Below, in pieces: positions 24,892-32,961 of a stretch of DNA of 64,000 nucleotides. Below the pieces are notes generated by a model. The model saw only the letters and a list, made by a program, of their open reading frames with translations, did not search any database and was not told where the DNA came from. A program made the translations under genes and the position numbers. This stretch comes from a virus. Positions within the stretch are counted from its first letter, which is position 1, and each line of letters begins with the position of its first letter. The stretch is from positions 1 to 64,000 of IMG/VR virus record IMGVR_UViG_3300030329_003925. One strand, given 5' to 3'.

Positions 24892-24929
24892 ATTCTTAAT
24901 TAGTCTAGCCAGATGATAAGAGACGCAAT

Positions 24930-24960
24930 AAAAAAAGGGCAGCGCGTTATGCACTGCCCT
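24930..24960 (-). terminator. Intrinsic terminator after the holin-like gene
   Basis: Minus-strand GGGCAGTGC and GCGCTGCCC form a stem of about 9 bp closed by a short loop and followed by seven T. It separates the holin-like gene from the CCA-enzyme operon. Confidence 0.88.
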
Positions 24961-24982
24961 TCGTTGCCCCCGGTTAAGGAGC

Positions 24983-25210
24983 CTACTTGTTCATGATGGT
25001 CATCAGCACCCAAAGGGCAACCAGACCAACGAGACCTTCGCTTCCAAGCTGAGCAGTAATGTCGATAACACTACCGACAACATCCAGAGGGAAGAACGGC
25101 ACACTTGCTCCGAAAAGCACCTGAAGCACAACAGCGAGGGCGAGCAGAGACACAGAAAAATCTGTGAGCCCCTTAACCCAAGTTCCGGCTGTTTGTAATC
25201 TTTCCAACAT
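24983..25210 (-). CDS. Small membrane protein, holin candidate (75 aa)
   Basis: Two predicted transmembrane segments (about residues 18-37 and 53-72) with a short polar turn, amphipathic N-terminus and a strong GGAGG ribosome site. Size and topology suit a class II holin that would release the amidase encoded at 14189-15070, though it lies 10 kb from it. It has its own terminator, so it is a monocistronic unit. Confidence 0.5.
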   Translation of the reverse strand: MLERLQTAGTWVKGLTDFSVSLLALAVVLQVLFGASVPFFPLDVVGSVIDITAQLGSEGLVGLVALWVLMTIMNK

Positions 25211-25270
25211 ATTATTTTCCTCCTTAACACATGAGTTTGTGTTGCCGGTAACTACCTCCCAGAAACTTCA

Positions 25271-25348
25271 AAAGCCCCACCGAGAGGACATTCACTATTC
25301 ATTCCAGATTACGCATTCTGCGTATTTTTTTACGCAGTCTGGGGCTTT
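25271..25348 (-). terminator. Nested inverted repeats after the 25330 gene
   Basis: Minus strand: an outer stem AAAGCCCC/GGGGCTTT encloses an inner stem CTGCGTA/TACGCAG; the outer stem ends with TTTTGAAG. It overlaps the stop of the 25330-26019 gene. On the plus strand the inner repeat is followed by seven T, so it may also stop antisense transcription. Confidence 0.4.
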
Positions 25349-26019
25349 CCGACCATGATCTTCATGTGTTTTTCGCCGCCAATGTCTCGGGTATACCATC
25401 CATTGTAGCCATCGTATTTGCCCTCTGGGTGAGGACCGATCCATTCGATCTCTTTTCCAAGAGTCTTGCGAACTGTTTCTTCGTCATTTACGGGAGGAAC
25501 GCCGTGATACTTAATCAGCACATGTGCTAGACCTTTGGAAACCTCGCCATAGAACCCATCATCAAACATCATTTCAGCGGTCTTGTTGATGTATCTCTTA
25601 ATAGCCTCTTGGGAACCATCGTGACCACCGGCACCCAATTTCTTGCCCTTATTGATGCGCAACACATCAGGCTTCGGGTCACCATCAATATCCAGTGCAA
25701 GATAATTGTCGTATTTGCCCGGTAGATCTTGAGCCTTCTGGAGTTTTATGTGCCCTCCGATGCTCTTGTAAGCAGTATTAATAAGATTGAATAGCTCTCC
25801 CGCTATGTTAACGTCGCCGCCTTGCTCCGTCGCCGCTTGACGTATATCTTCGACTGGCACGGTAAACCATTCATCCTTGGCAATCCCATAATCTTCCCAT
25901 TTTTTCTCTTGGAGACCATCTGGCTCCATATATGGATGGTCATCAAGATATTTTTTCATGCGAGGATCAACTTTTTCCTCTTTCATGAATTTGCGCCAGT
26001 TTTCGAATAGGAGTTTCAT
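25330..26019 (-). CDS. CTS-like protein, GNAT-like candidate (229 aa)
   Basis: Leader M-K-L-L-F-E-N-W-R-K-F-M-K-E-E (M-K-E in place of L-x-E). The rest has D-G-D-P-K-P-D-V-L-R and K-K-L-G-A-G-G-H-D-G-S, where the glycine-rich step could be an acyl-CoA loop, then W-Y-T-R-D-I-G-G near the end. Similar proteins occur in other marine phages. The acetyltransferase call is weak. Confidence 0.5.
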   Translation of the reverse strand: MKLLFENWRKFMKEEKVDPRMKKYLDDHPYMEPDGLQEKKWEDYGIAKDEWFTVPVEDIRQAATEQGGDVNIAGELFNLINTAYKSIGGHIKLQKAQDLPGKYDNYLALDIDGDPKPDVLRINKGKKLGAGGHDGSQEAIKRYINKTAEMMFDDGFYGEVSKGLAHVLIKYHGVPPVNDEETVRKTLGKEIEWIGPHPEGKYDGYNGWYTRDIGGEKHMKIMVGKPQTA

Positions 26020-26046
26020 TTGTTCCCTCTTGGTGAATTCACCAGA

Positions 26047-26358
26047 TCAATCCATGTCGTCAATGCGGTTATAGTCGGGATCATTTGCCAGCACATCAAG
26101 TGCTTCTTCTAAGCGTCTGATAACAAGGTGGGTCGTTCCCGGCTCGTCACCTCCATCTTGGAGCATCTGAATAGCGTCTTGGATATGGTATGCCACGGAA
26201 CCCTCTTCGGGTACGCCTTCATCGGTGCCCACAGTAAACGGTAGGTCAGTCTTAGAACCGGCGCCGCCTATTTTCGTGAAAGTAACGTTGGGGCGGTCGA
26301 ACAGGTCGTCTAGTTCTTCCTTGATGACTTGTTTCAGTTTTGCTTTTGTGATTTTCAT
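26047..26358 (-). CDS. K-type CTS protein (103 aa)
   Basis: Leader M-K-I-T-K-A-K-L-K-Q-V-I-K-E-E-L, then an acidic body with two helices. It overlaps the upstream K-type gene by 4 bases; the leader DNA of the two genes is almost the same. No domain recognised. Confidence 0.6.
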   Translation of the reverse strand: MKITKAKLKQVIKEELDDLFDRPNVTFTKIGGAGSKTDLPFTVGTDEGVPEEGSVAYHIQDAIQMLQDGGDEPGTTHLVIRRLEEALDVLANDPDYNRIDDMD

Positions 26359-26588
26359 TTCTTTGCCATCTCCATCTCAATGTCATCAGCCATCGTTCTA
26401 AGCACCCTTATAACATGTGCATCGCCGCGCAACTCCTGTAAATCAATCACCGCGTTGACGAGCTTGTCTCCGATTTCCGCGTCCACCTTCCAGTCATAGT
26501 CGCGTGTAGTGCCATCTGGGTATGGGAATTCGCCTTCTTCTAGCTCTTCCTTAATGATTTGTTTTAATTTTGCTTTTGTGATTTTCAT
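26355..26588 (-). CDS. K-type CTS protein (77 aa)
   Basis: Leader M-K-I-T-K-A-K-L-K-Q-I-I-K-E-E-L-E-E-G, with an I-K-E site, then a short helical domain. Lies five bases downstream of the 351-residue CTS gene and is co-transcribed with it. Confidence 0.6.
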   Translation of the reverse strand: MKITKAKLKQIIKEELEEGEFPYPDGTTRDYDWKVDAEIGDKLVNAVIDLQELRGDAHVIRVLRTMADDIEMEMAKK

Positions 26589-26593
26589 AACGG

Positions 26594-27649
26594 CTATCCT
26601 TTAATTGTTCGATAGAAATATTCAGTCCAGATTCTCTGAGATTCTGAAAGTGTTCGGGGATCGTGCTCACCGGAGACGCCTTTGCCTGTGGCTTTCCCGC
26701 GTTTTCCGAGATATTCTTTGCTTCGACGGCGAGAATAATCATTGGGGACAATATATTTTTCGCCATCTGGTAAAATAACTGTCAAATCGCCGCCAACATT
26801 GATCTTTTTAGCGACCATTTCGACCCACGAGTCCCAAAGTTGCCTAGAGATGTCAGCAGTTTGTGTAAGTTCAGCAATATGCTTGAGAAAATCAATATAT
26901 CGCTCAGCCAACTTGATGCCGCCCTTGGTAAGAGTTATAATTCCGCTGGCTTTGTCCCTCTTTTTGCCGGGGGTCTTGAATGTTGGGTGCCCTTTGTCGT
27001 TGACTGTGATCAATTTGCCTTCTGGGTCGAGCCCCTTATAGAGATTCATGTTGATAGAATCGATACAGCCCAAGCGTCCAATGACCAATTGCGATGCAAA
27101 GGCAGCTTTGGGCAGACCAAGCCCCGGAACAGTCATCAACTTGAGATAAATTTCAAATTGCGCCTCTTCTTGAGCAATTGTATTACCTCCAGCGTTATTA
27201 AACTTGTCGATGACAGGCATAATGTCTGCATAGAAGGAATCTCGGTTCTCCCAGATGGATTGAATGGCATTTTTTCTGAATCCGAGGGTCAGAGAGCCAA
27301 TTGTTTTGGGAAGATGGTAAAATCTTTTTCCTTTTTCGTCCACGCTGGACTGTTTTGGGTCCAAAAGCATGTCGTGTTCACGAATATAAGCCATGAGGAT
27401 AGGAAATTTCTCAACCACGTCATACCAGCGCGATCTTTGCGTTGCAACGACAAAAATAAGCATTTCTGCCATCCCTTCTGGTGAAGATTGGGCATATTGG
27501 TTGATTGTGGGGTTAAATTCACAAAAACCAGAGTCAAGTTCGCCAGAAAGGTCCAAAACATTGGGATCATCATCGATTTCGATCTCAATTTCTTCTTCTT
27601 CCTCGGCTTCTTTGAGAAATTTTCTGAAATTTTCAATTAATAGCTTCAT
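26594..27649 (-). CDS. CTS-like protein with HhH-like segment (351 aa)
   Basis: Leader M-K-L-L-I-E-N-F-R-K-F-L-K-E-A (L-K-E then A) followed by a Glu-rich stretch. Near residues 175-200, V-P-G-L-G-L-P-K-A-A-F and L-G-C-I-D resemble the helix-hairpin-helix and following Asp of DNA glycosylases. Preceded by ACTATTTA and a GGACCTCC ribosome site. Possibly a packaged DNA-repair protein; the match is partial. Confidence 0.5.
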   Translation of the reverse strand: MKLLIENFRKFLKEAEEEEEIEIEIDDDPNVLDLSGELDSGFCEFNPTINQYAQSSPEGMAEMLIFVVATQRSRWYDVVEKFPILMAYIREHDMLLDPKQSSVDEKGKRFYHLPKTIGSLTLGFRKNAIQSIWENRDSFYADIMPVIDKFNNAGGNTIAQEEAQFEIYLKLMTVPGLGLPKAAFASQLVIGRLGCIDSINMNLYKGLDPEGKLITVNDKGHPTFKTPGKKRDKASGIITLTKGGIKLAERYIDFLKHIAELTQTADISRQLWDSWVEMVAKKINVGGDLTVILPDGEKYIVPNDYSRRRSKEYLGKRGKATGKGVSGEHDPRTLSESQRIWTEYFYRTIKG

Positions 27650-27667
27650 GGGGAGGTCCTTTTGGAA

Positions 27668-27675
27668 TAAATAGT
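27668..27675 (-). promoter_or_regulatory. ACTATTTA late-type motif
   Basis: Coding-strand ACTATTTATT 19-26 bases before the ATG of the 351-residue CTS gene. Confidence 0.55.
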
Positions 27676-27692
27676 CTCTTTTTGAGACAATA

Positions 27693-27998
27693 TCAGAATC
27701 TATTTTGCAATTGTATCTTTAAAGACTCGTTTTCTCTCTTGACATAGTTCAATTCGACTTTCATAGCGGCTACGTCGGTCTTCAAGATGGTGACAGCCTT
27801 CATACAGATCTCTCTTTCTGCCTCTAACTTGTCAACACGGCGCATAAGGTCTTCTCGATACGCTAATCTTTCGTTTTTTGCCTCTTTTCTTTGTTCTGCA
27901 CGGGTTCTTAGGACCGCTTCATAGAATTTCCACCCTCCGGCAGACAAAAGTCCTGTGACTATGCAGGTAACAATGGCTGTGATCGTTGCATTATCCAT
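27693..27998 (-). CDS. Membrane-anchored coiled-coil protein (101 aa)
   Basis: N-terminal transmembrane segment (about residues 6-25) and a long coiled coil rich in Lys, Arg and Glu. Similar in layout to the proteins at 20880 and 28448, all candidates for spanin or membrane-scaffold roles. Overlaps the next upstream gene by 8 bases. Confidence 0.5.
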   Translation of the reverse strand: MDNATITAIVTCIVTGLLSAGGWKFYEAVLRTRAEQRKEAKNERLAYREDLMRRVDKLEAEREICMKAVTILKTDVAAMKVELNYVKRENESLKIQLQNRF

Positions 27999-28413
27999 TT
28001 ATCTTCTTGTGTAAAGCCTCTTTTTTCATTTTTGCGTAAATCCATAGCCATAAAATGAAATAAACGAACGTAATTGTCAGATTTCTAACAATAACTAGTT
28101 CGAATTCCAGATCAGGAGTCGAATATAGGTCAACCAAGAAGCGAATTGTGGAAAAAATATGCATCATAAGGTATGCTGCAACAAATTTTACACACCATTC
28201 CACCCTGTGGAGGGTGGTAAGCAGTCCCAAACTGATAATCAGGTATGCCCAGTACACAAAGTAGGTGTCTGGTTGACCCGCTTCTTGCCAAAAAGATAAA
28301 TTTGTCCACAAAACCTGATTATTGAAAAGGTCAGAGACGCTCCAGAACAACAAAAGCGGCTGATAATCGTAGTAGACGAGAATATCTTTATATTTTGCAA
28401 TTAAATTACGCAC
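27991..28413 (-). CDS. Multi-pass membrane protein (140 aa)
   Basis: Starts at GTG (28413). About four hydrophobic segments with aromatic residues, and a Lys-rich C-terminus. No family recognised. An ACTATTTA motif lies 9 bases upstream. Confidence 0.5.
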   Translation of the reverse strand: MRNLIAKYKDILVYYDYQPLLLFWSVSDLFNNQVLWTNLSFWQEAGQPDTYFVYWAYLIISLGLLTTLHRVEWCVKFVAAYLMMHIFSTIRFLVDLYSTPDLEFELVIVRNLTITFVYFILWLWIYAKMKKEALHKKING

Positions 28414-28421
28414 TTCGAACT

Positions 28422-28429
28422 TAAATAGT
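28422..28429 (-). promoter_or_regulatory. ACTATTTA late-type motif
   Basis: GACTATTTAAG on the coding strand 9-16 bases before the GTG start of the membrane protein gene. Confidence 0.5.
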
Positions 28430-28447
28430 CACGTTTTGACGCAATCT

Positions 28448-28720
28448 TTATTGGTTTTTCATGTGGCGGATGCGATCCTCGGCATATTTTTGTCGCATAT
28501 CGCTTAAGCCACCATCAATTTTCTCAATAGCCTTCTGCAAAAGGTGCTCTTGTTCTGTCAATTTCTGCACAATTTGCTCTTGATGGTAGTGAAGAATCTC
28601 TTTTGAGGCTTTTTCTTCCTCTTTCATGTCTTTTCGCTGTTGCCAGTTCATCCACAGTAGCGAAGCGGTCCACAATCCCAAGGGACCATACTGTGCAAGA
28701 CCTTCGATGATTGATTCCAT
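28448..28720 (-). CDS. Membrane-anchored coiled-coil protein (90 aa)
   Basis: Hydrophobic N-terminal third (Y-G-P-L-G-L-W-T-A-S-L-L-W) followed by a charged coiled coil. Third member of a look-alike group with 20880 and 27693. GGGGG before the ATG acts as ribosome site. Confidence 0.5.
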   Translation of the reverse strand: MESIIEGLAQYGPLGLWTASLLWMNWQQRKDMKEEEKASKEILHYHQEQIVQKLTEQEHLLQKAIEKIDGGLSDMRQKYAEDRIRHMKNQ

Positions 28721-28783
28721 ATCATGGTACCCCCTTTTTTCCTTTATAATTAGAGTCTACACACTGACAAAACCACATTTTTT

Positions 28784-28996
28784 CTATCGGAGGACCTTAA
28801 AATATTTTTTGCACCCCTGAGTGTATTTGAACTGAGTGACTCCGCAAACAGGTCTACCCGTAATCACCCAAAAGAAGCCATCTGGAGCGTCATCATGAAA
28901 GCAGTAAACGATCATCCCAGCCTTCAGAACTCCAATGTCTTCCACACACAAAAGACTCATTCCGTCAAGGGGCTTCTGGTACAAGATGATACTCAT
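28784..28996 (-). CDS. Hypothetical protein (70 aa)
   Basis: Beta-rich sequence M-S-I-I-L-Y-Q-K-P-L-D-G-M with G-M-I-V-Y-C-F-H-D-D, faintly like the SH3-like small proteins. It lies seven bases from the cysteine synthase stop. Function unknown. Confidence 0.5.
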   Translation of the reverse strand: MSIILYQKPLDGMSLLCVEDIGVLKAGMIVYCFHDDAPDGFFWVITGRPVCGVTQFKYTQGCKKYFKVLR

Positions 28997-29002
28997 ATAA
29001 CC

Positions 29003-29881
29003 TCAAATGCAGCTTAAATAACGCTCTCCTCTGTCGCACAGCATGGTGATGATCACACCATCTGGATTGTTCTGTGACTCCCATTGTTCAGCAGCATAAA
29101 CATTCGCTCCAGAACTAATGCCAACAAGAATGCCGCTATTCTTAATTAGTTGCCGAGCGCGTTCTTTCGCCACTTCCGTGGGAACTGTGATGATTTCATC
29201 CACTTTGTCGAGGTCCACCAAGAACTTTGAGCCATCACCGATGCCCTGAATGCCATGCAATCCCGGCTCTCCTCCGCTCATGACAGCAGATTCGGCAGGT
29301 TCAATGGCAACAATTTTGACATCAGGATAAAAAGCACGCAAAGTTTTTGCCACGCCCATGATTGTGCCGCCCGTACCGGTCCCAGAAACAAACGCTGAGG
29401 GCTTTAAGTCGTTCTCCCTCAAAAACTCAACGATCTCAGCACCAGTTGTCAAAGCATGACACTGAATATTGAGAGGGTTATGAAACTGATTGGTGTTAAA
29501 CCAGCCGTTTTCTTCAGCCAGTTTATCACGAAGAGCAATAGCCCCATCAAAATCGCCAGCTTCAACCTCGATTAGTTCCGCACCGAGTGTACGCATCATA
29601 GATTTTCTTTCTTCTGACATGTTAGAGGGCATAATAATTTTCATTTTATAGCCTCTCTCTGCCGCAATCAGAGCAAAAGCAATACCAGTGTTTCCACTGG
29701 TTGCTTCAACGAGTGTGTCACCGGTCTCTATGAGACCAAGTTCCTCTGCGCTGTTAATGATATATGCAGCAATTCGGTCCTTCACGCTTCCCGAAGGATT
29801 ATAAGTTTCAAATTTGGCAAATATTTTTTTGCCAACTCCAATCATGGGGGTTTTCCCCACGCAATCTGAAGGTCTAAGCAT
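29003..29881 (-). CDS. cysK: Cysteine synthase (O-acetylserine sulfhydrylase)
   Basis: PLP enzyme that makes cysteine from O-acetylserine and sulfide. The PLP lysine is in P-S-G-S-V-K-D-R (about residue 36), the substrate loop is T-S-G-N-T-G (about 67), and the phosphate-binding G-T-G-T-G-G is near 175. Length of about 292 suits the CysK/CysM family. The ATG at 29881 overlaps the stop of a microprotein as TGATG. An auxiliary metabolic gene; CysK is also a partner of contact-dependent toxins in bacteria. Confidence 0.92.
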   Translation of the reverse strand: MLRPSDCVGKTPMIGVGKKIFAKFETYNPSGSVKDRIAAYIINSAEELGLIETGDTLVEATSGNTGIAFALIAAERGYKMKIIMPSNMSEERKSMMRTLGAELIEVEAGDFDGAIALRDKLAEENGWFNTNQFHNPLNIQCHALTTGAEIVEFLRENDLKPSAFVSGTGTGGTIMGVAKTLRAFYPDVKIVAIEPAESAVMSGGEPGLHGIQGIGDGSKFLVDLDKVDEIITVPTEVAKERARQLIKNSGILVGISSGANVYAAEQWESQNNPDGVIITMLCDRGERYLSCI

Positions 29882-29976
29882 CACTTGTTGCCGAAATCAT
29901 GAAAGCCGAAACTATATCCGACATAGTAGGAAAGTAACATAAGCCCTCCTACAAAGAGCATATCCAAAAAAGTCAT
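29881..29976 (-). CDS. Single-pass membrane microprotein (31 aa)
   Basis: M-T-F-L-D-M-L-F-V-G-G-L-M-L-L-S-Y-Y-V-G then a short polar tail. AAAGGAGACGAA gives a strong ribosome site, and the stop is coupled to cysK by TGATG. Resembles the other membrane microproteins in size and layout. Confidence 0.65.
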   Translation of the reverse strand: MTFLDMLFVGGLMLLSYYVGYSFGFHDFGNK

Positions 29977-29986
29977 TTCGTCTCCT

Positions 29987-30331
29987 TTAACGACTGTCTG
30001 TTTGGTCAACGGGACTACCCCTAGCATAATCAACCCTCCCCCCAGCATCAGACGAAGCTTTTAGGGCTGTATAACACTGCGAAAGAATGTCTCCTTGAGT
30101 TGCTCTGGCGGTGTTTCGAGTGTGGGTAAAAATAAATTGAATACTATCAATAGGGTCTTTGTCATTGTCGTAGTCTGTCTTGCTATTGAAGATGTCAATT
30201 TCTGCTGTAACGTTATTGGTCACGCTAGAATTGTTAAGCTCCAATGTTCGAACAATGTGAAATGCGTTAGAAGCTGTAAATCCGTGTGGGCTTACATGAC
30301 TCATAACGACCCCTAATGGTGGTGCTGCCAT
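29987..30331 (-). CDS. Hypothetical beta-rich protein (114 aa)
   Basis: M-A-A-P-P-L-G-V-V-M with strand-forming Thr/Val/Asn-rich repeats (T-L-E-L-N-N-S-S-V-T-N-N-V). GGAGATAGAAT precedes the ATG. Could be a small virion decoration protein; no family recognised. Confidence 0.5.
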   Translation of the reverse strand: MAAPPLGVVMSHVSPHGFTASNAFHIVRTLELNNSSVTNNVTAEIDIFNSKTDYDNDKDPIDSIQFIFTHTRNTARATQGDILSQCYTALKASSDAGGRVDYARGSPVDQTDSR

Positions 30332-30343
30332 ATTCTATCTCCT

Positions 30344-30790
30344 TTAAAATCCGCCTTGAACGGCTCTTCCAATTGCTGTGAGAGCTTCTGGATCAAACAT
30401 ACGGTGGTCCGCACCGATAGGTATAACCGCTGAAGCTCCCTCAAGCTCCCGAGAATCCTCGAAAGGAATAATGTCATCCGCAGGTGAGTGGATAACAATT
30501 GTATCAGAGGGCACGGTTGGAGGAATGCCATAATTTCTCCATGCAGGTGCGACAAGAACAAGCCGAGCACCGTGAGGATTCACAGCCATTGCCACTGCAC
30601 CGCCGCGAGAAGAGCCAACAATAACGTCCGGTTGCTCATCATCGATGACTTGTTGCGCGATAGAAACAGACTCAGGAAAGCTGCTCTTCGGCAAAGCAGG
30701 GTTTAAAACTTCATAACCCATATCTTCCAGATAGACAGCTTTGGAGCCACCCGGCTTTGATTCCAGCCCATGCAAAAATAATACTTTCAT
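30344..30790 (-). CDS. Small alpha/beta-hydrolase, YqiA/RBBP9-like esterase (148 aa)
   Basis: Starts M-K-V-L-F-L-H-G-L-E-S-K-P-G-G-S-K, the oxyanion-loop HG. The nucleophile is Ser in V-G-S-S-R-G-G (about residue 61), with D in P-A-D-D-I-I (about 105) and H in G-A-D-H-R-M (about 129) completing the triad. Short length fits the UPF0227 group. Substrate unknown. Both an ACTATTTA motif and a sigma70-like promoter lie upstream. Confidence 0.8.
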   Translation of the reverse strand: MKVLFLHGLESKPGGSKAVYLEDMGYEVLNPALPKSSFPESVSIAQQVIDDEQPDVIVGSSRGGAVAMAVNPHGARLVLVAPAWRNYGIPPTVPSDTIVIHSPADDIIPFEDSRELEGASAVIPIGADHRMFDPEALTAIGRAVQGGF

Positions 30791-30806
30791 TTTGACCTCG
30801 ATACCT

Positions 30807-30814
30807 TAAATAGT
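30807..30814 (-). promoter_or_regulatory. ACTATTTA late-type motif
   Basis: AAACTATTTAAGG 17-24 bases before the esterase ATG. Confidence 0.5.
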
Positions 30815-30842
30815 TTATAACACGGGACAGGACAAAAGGCAA
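30814..30842 (-). promoter_or_regulatory. Possible sigma70-like promoter for the esterase gene
   Basis: TTGCCT, 17 bases, TATAAA; the -10 abuts the ACTATTTA motif. If both act, the esterase could be made early and late. Confidence 0.45.
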
Positions 30843-30875
30843 GGAAAAACGTCGATTATTTTTTTCGGGATTTTT

Positions 30876-31967
30876 TTATTCTATGACGATCTCGTATGTA
30901 TAGATTGCACCATTCGCAGAAGCAATCATCTTGGTTGCATCCCGAGAAATAGAGAAGTCAAACATGCCATCCCATGCAATGCCATCACCCCAGATAGTAC
31001 CTTGTGCCCCATCATAGGCAACGAAAGAGCCGGGAGCAGAAAGATCTTCATAGACGAGAGCAAAGACAGCACCTGTTTCGCCAACAGGGGCAAGATCATA
31101 AATGTTGCCTTCTGCTTCGGTGCGCCATAAAAGGGTTCCCGAATTATCAACAGCCCCGAGGGTGGTGCCGCCTTCCCAAGCAACGACTGCCGTATTGTGA
31201 GCAGCATCATAGGCAACCATATCTCCGGCGTCATCAGCAATCAGGCGATAGCCCATATCACTAATAGCATAAACATCACCGTTGGCAAGATAAATAATAT
31301 CGTCATATTCGTTCACAGAGATCATTGGCTCATCAGCACACAGGCTACTGGGCACCTCAACAGAAGCAACCCCACCTGCGTGATCTCGGCGTGAAACCTG
31401 ACAAATCTCGGACTGCTCAACAGTCACGAAACCATCGGCTGTGACCTTGGCAGCAACCAAGCCGGGAACAATATAATGTTGGTCGCCATAGGAGGGAGAC
31501 CAAAAGCCAATATCGTCATCGCACAGATACATTACCCGACCTTGCTCATCATACTCAACAGGGATATCCGGGCAACTCTGATTATTATAGTCTGCACCAG
31601 ATAAGAAGCCACCGGGGTTATACTCACAGGAGTTACCACCCGACATGCCCAACATTCCAGTGTTGCCGTCATGGGAGAGGGCAAGACCATTGATGCCATA
31701 CCATCCCAAAGCGGTCTGAACAGTGGAGAGGGTTGGGACCGGCTCGGGTTTTTCGATCTCCTTCTCGGGACGCTCCGGTCTATCGAAGTTTAATTCATCA
31801 GGCATAAAGACATCTGGAGAAGATTCCTCCATCGGATGCAAAGCCTCTTGCAAGACCGCTTCTTGTTCTCCCTCATGGGGTGCAAGAAAAGTTAGTTCAT
31901 TCGAATAAGTGATTGTGTCAGAACTCTCAACACAACCCGCCAACAAGGCAATAATAAATAGCCGCAT
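30876..31967 (-). CDS. Lipoprotein with beta-propeller-like body (363 aa)
   Basis: Signal peptide with lipobox L-L-A-G-C (residues 8-12), then a Pro/Glu-rich linker (about residues 30-80), then repeated short strands with aromatic and Asp-rich turns (I-Y-L-A-N-G-D-V-Y-A, A-V-V-A-W-E-G-G-T-T-L) as in PQQ/WD-type propellers. Eight or so cysteines suggest disulphides. Third phage-encoded lipoprotein here. Likely exported to the host surface; role unknown. Confidence 0.7.
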   Translation of the reverse strand: MRLFIIALLAGCVESSDTITYSNELTFLAPHEGEQEAVLQEALHPMEESSPDVFMPDELNFDRPERPEKEIEKPEPVPTLSTVQTALGWYGINGLALSHDGNTGMLGMSGGNSCEYNPGGFLSGADYNNQSCPDIPVEYDEQGRVMYLCDDDIGFWSPSYGDQHYIVPGLVAAKVTADGFVTVEQSEICQVSRRDHAGGVASVEVPSSLCADEPMISVNEYDDIIYLANGDVYAISDMGYRLIADDAGDMVAYDAAHNTAVVAWEGGTTLGAVDNSGTLLWRTEAEGNIYDLAPVGETGAVFALVYEDLSAPGSFVAYDGAQGTIWGDGIAWDGMFDFSISRDATKMIASANGAIYTYEIVIE

Positions 31968-32131
31968 AGTATTCCTCCTGTGGGTACGAAGTAACTAGTC
32001 GGCGTTAAGCCATCAGTCGAGGGTGTCATATGGAGGATAGAGTGCGTAGCCCATAAAGCAGCTTAAACCGGCGTTCTCGCCGCGATATTTTTTGCATATT
32101 TTTTTCCAACCTTGAGCCCACTTAAGGTTGT

Positions 32132-32203
32132 TCAAAGTTCAGCAGCATCATAAAATATAGTTTGTTCCCCGTGTTTGGGGGAGTGGATGATTAGTTCAGG
32201 CAT
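32132..32203 (-). pseudogene. Remnant of an HNH/AP2 endonuclease start (23 codons)
   Basis: M-P-E-L-I-I-H-S-P-K-H-G-E-Q-T-I-F-Y-D-A-A-E-L then stop. The pattern I-x-S-x-x-H-G resembles residues 14-22 of the intact HNH gene (I-E-S-K-T-H-G-N-K). It overlaps that gene's stop. The 164 bases beyond it, down to 31968, hold only a small hairpin (AACCTTAAG with its partner) and no gene I can support. Confidence 0.35.
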
Positions 32204-32798
32204 TGGTTAACTCAGCCATGTATTCTTCGTAGCGCTCTGGGAAGTTAAGCTGCCGCTCTGCGTTTACGATTGATCTCTCTCTTATGACTGCCCTGTCATA
32301 TGCTATTGCTGCTTCTTTGGGAGTGTCGAACCAACTAGCAACGTGTTTGCCCCCTAGTTTGCACCCATACTTATAAACTTCGACCTTATATTTTCGAACA
32401 CCCTTGTAGCCTGTTTTGTTTTTATGGATAGTGTTCCAACTGTTCTCGGCTGGAGTGACATGGCGTAGGTTGCTCTTGCAATTATTCAAGCCGTTGCCAT
32501 CTATATGGTCTGTTTGTTTTTTCTTGGCTGGCTTGCCTAAAATAAGATGATGCATTTGCAGCACCGTCTTTCTTCTCCTTCTCCCATCTGTCTTGCAGGG
32601 AATCCAATCACCATCTGGATGATTTATTTGAGTCTTGGCATAACAGTTTCCATTCTTCTTCGGCGTTGACAGACTCCAATTGTAGGCTTTCACCCTATCC
32701 CAATCTTCTGTGTCGATAATAGCCTCTTTGTTGCCGTGTGTCTTGCTCTCAATGAATATCACTGTTGTGCCATCGTCGTTATGCTCATGCTTGTTCAT
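32196..32798 (-). CDS. HNH-AP2 homing endonuclease (200 aa)
   Basis: I start at ATG 32798 (GGGGGC ribosome site), not at a longer in-frame start whose translation is low-complexity. Residues about 90-135 form the HNH core (L-Q-M-H-H-L-I-L-G, D-H-I-D-G-N-G-L-N-N, L-R-H-V-T), and residues about 145-190 an AP2 DNA-binding domain (Y-K-G-V-R...A-A-I-A-Y-D). A selfish free-standing endonuclease with its own promoter. It marks the border between the left region and the small-gene region. Confidence 0.9.
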   Translation of the reverse strand: MNKHEHNDDGTTVIFIESKTHGNKEAIIDTEDWDRVKAYNWSLSTPKKNGNCYAKTQINHPDGDWIPCKTDGRRRRKTVLQMHHLILGKPAKKKQTDHIDGNGLNNCKSNLRHVTPAENSWNTIHKNKTGYKGVRKYKVEVYKYGCKLGGKHVASWFDTPKEAAIAYDRAVIRERSIVNAERQLNFPERYEEYMAELTNA

Positions 32799-32822
32799 AC
32801 GCCCCCTTTTGCTGGTATCTAT

Positions 32823-32851
32823 ATTGTAACACGCCACCCTAAAACTGGCAA
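32823..32851 (-). promoter_or_regulatory. Sigma70-like promoter for the HNH gene
   Basis: TTGCCA, 17 bases, TACAAT, with the -10 about 25 bases before the HNH ATG. Confidence 0.7.
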
Positions 32852-32961
32852 ATTTTTTCTGGCTATTTTTTGGGCAATCTAAAACTCCAAAATTACTTGG
32901 CGATATAACGCGTGTATCTGGGGTGGGCTTGTCCAACCAGCCTGCGTGGTACTTACTTTCC

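Noticed and set aside
23692-24954. Longer start for the CCA-adding enzyme
   Set aside because: The extra 21 codons run through a clear intrinsic terminator (24930-24960), and the ATG at 24891 starts exactly the W-type leader.
25311-25332. Plus-strand intrinsic terminator
   Set aside because: TACGCA/TGCGTA followed by seven T looks like a terminator for the plus strand, but no plus-strand gene exists upstream; kept only as part of the nested repeat feature.
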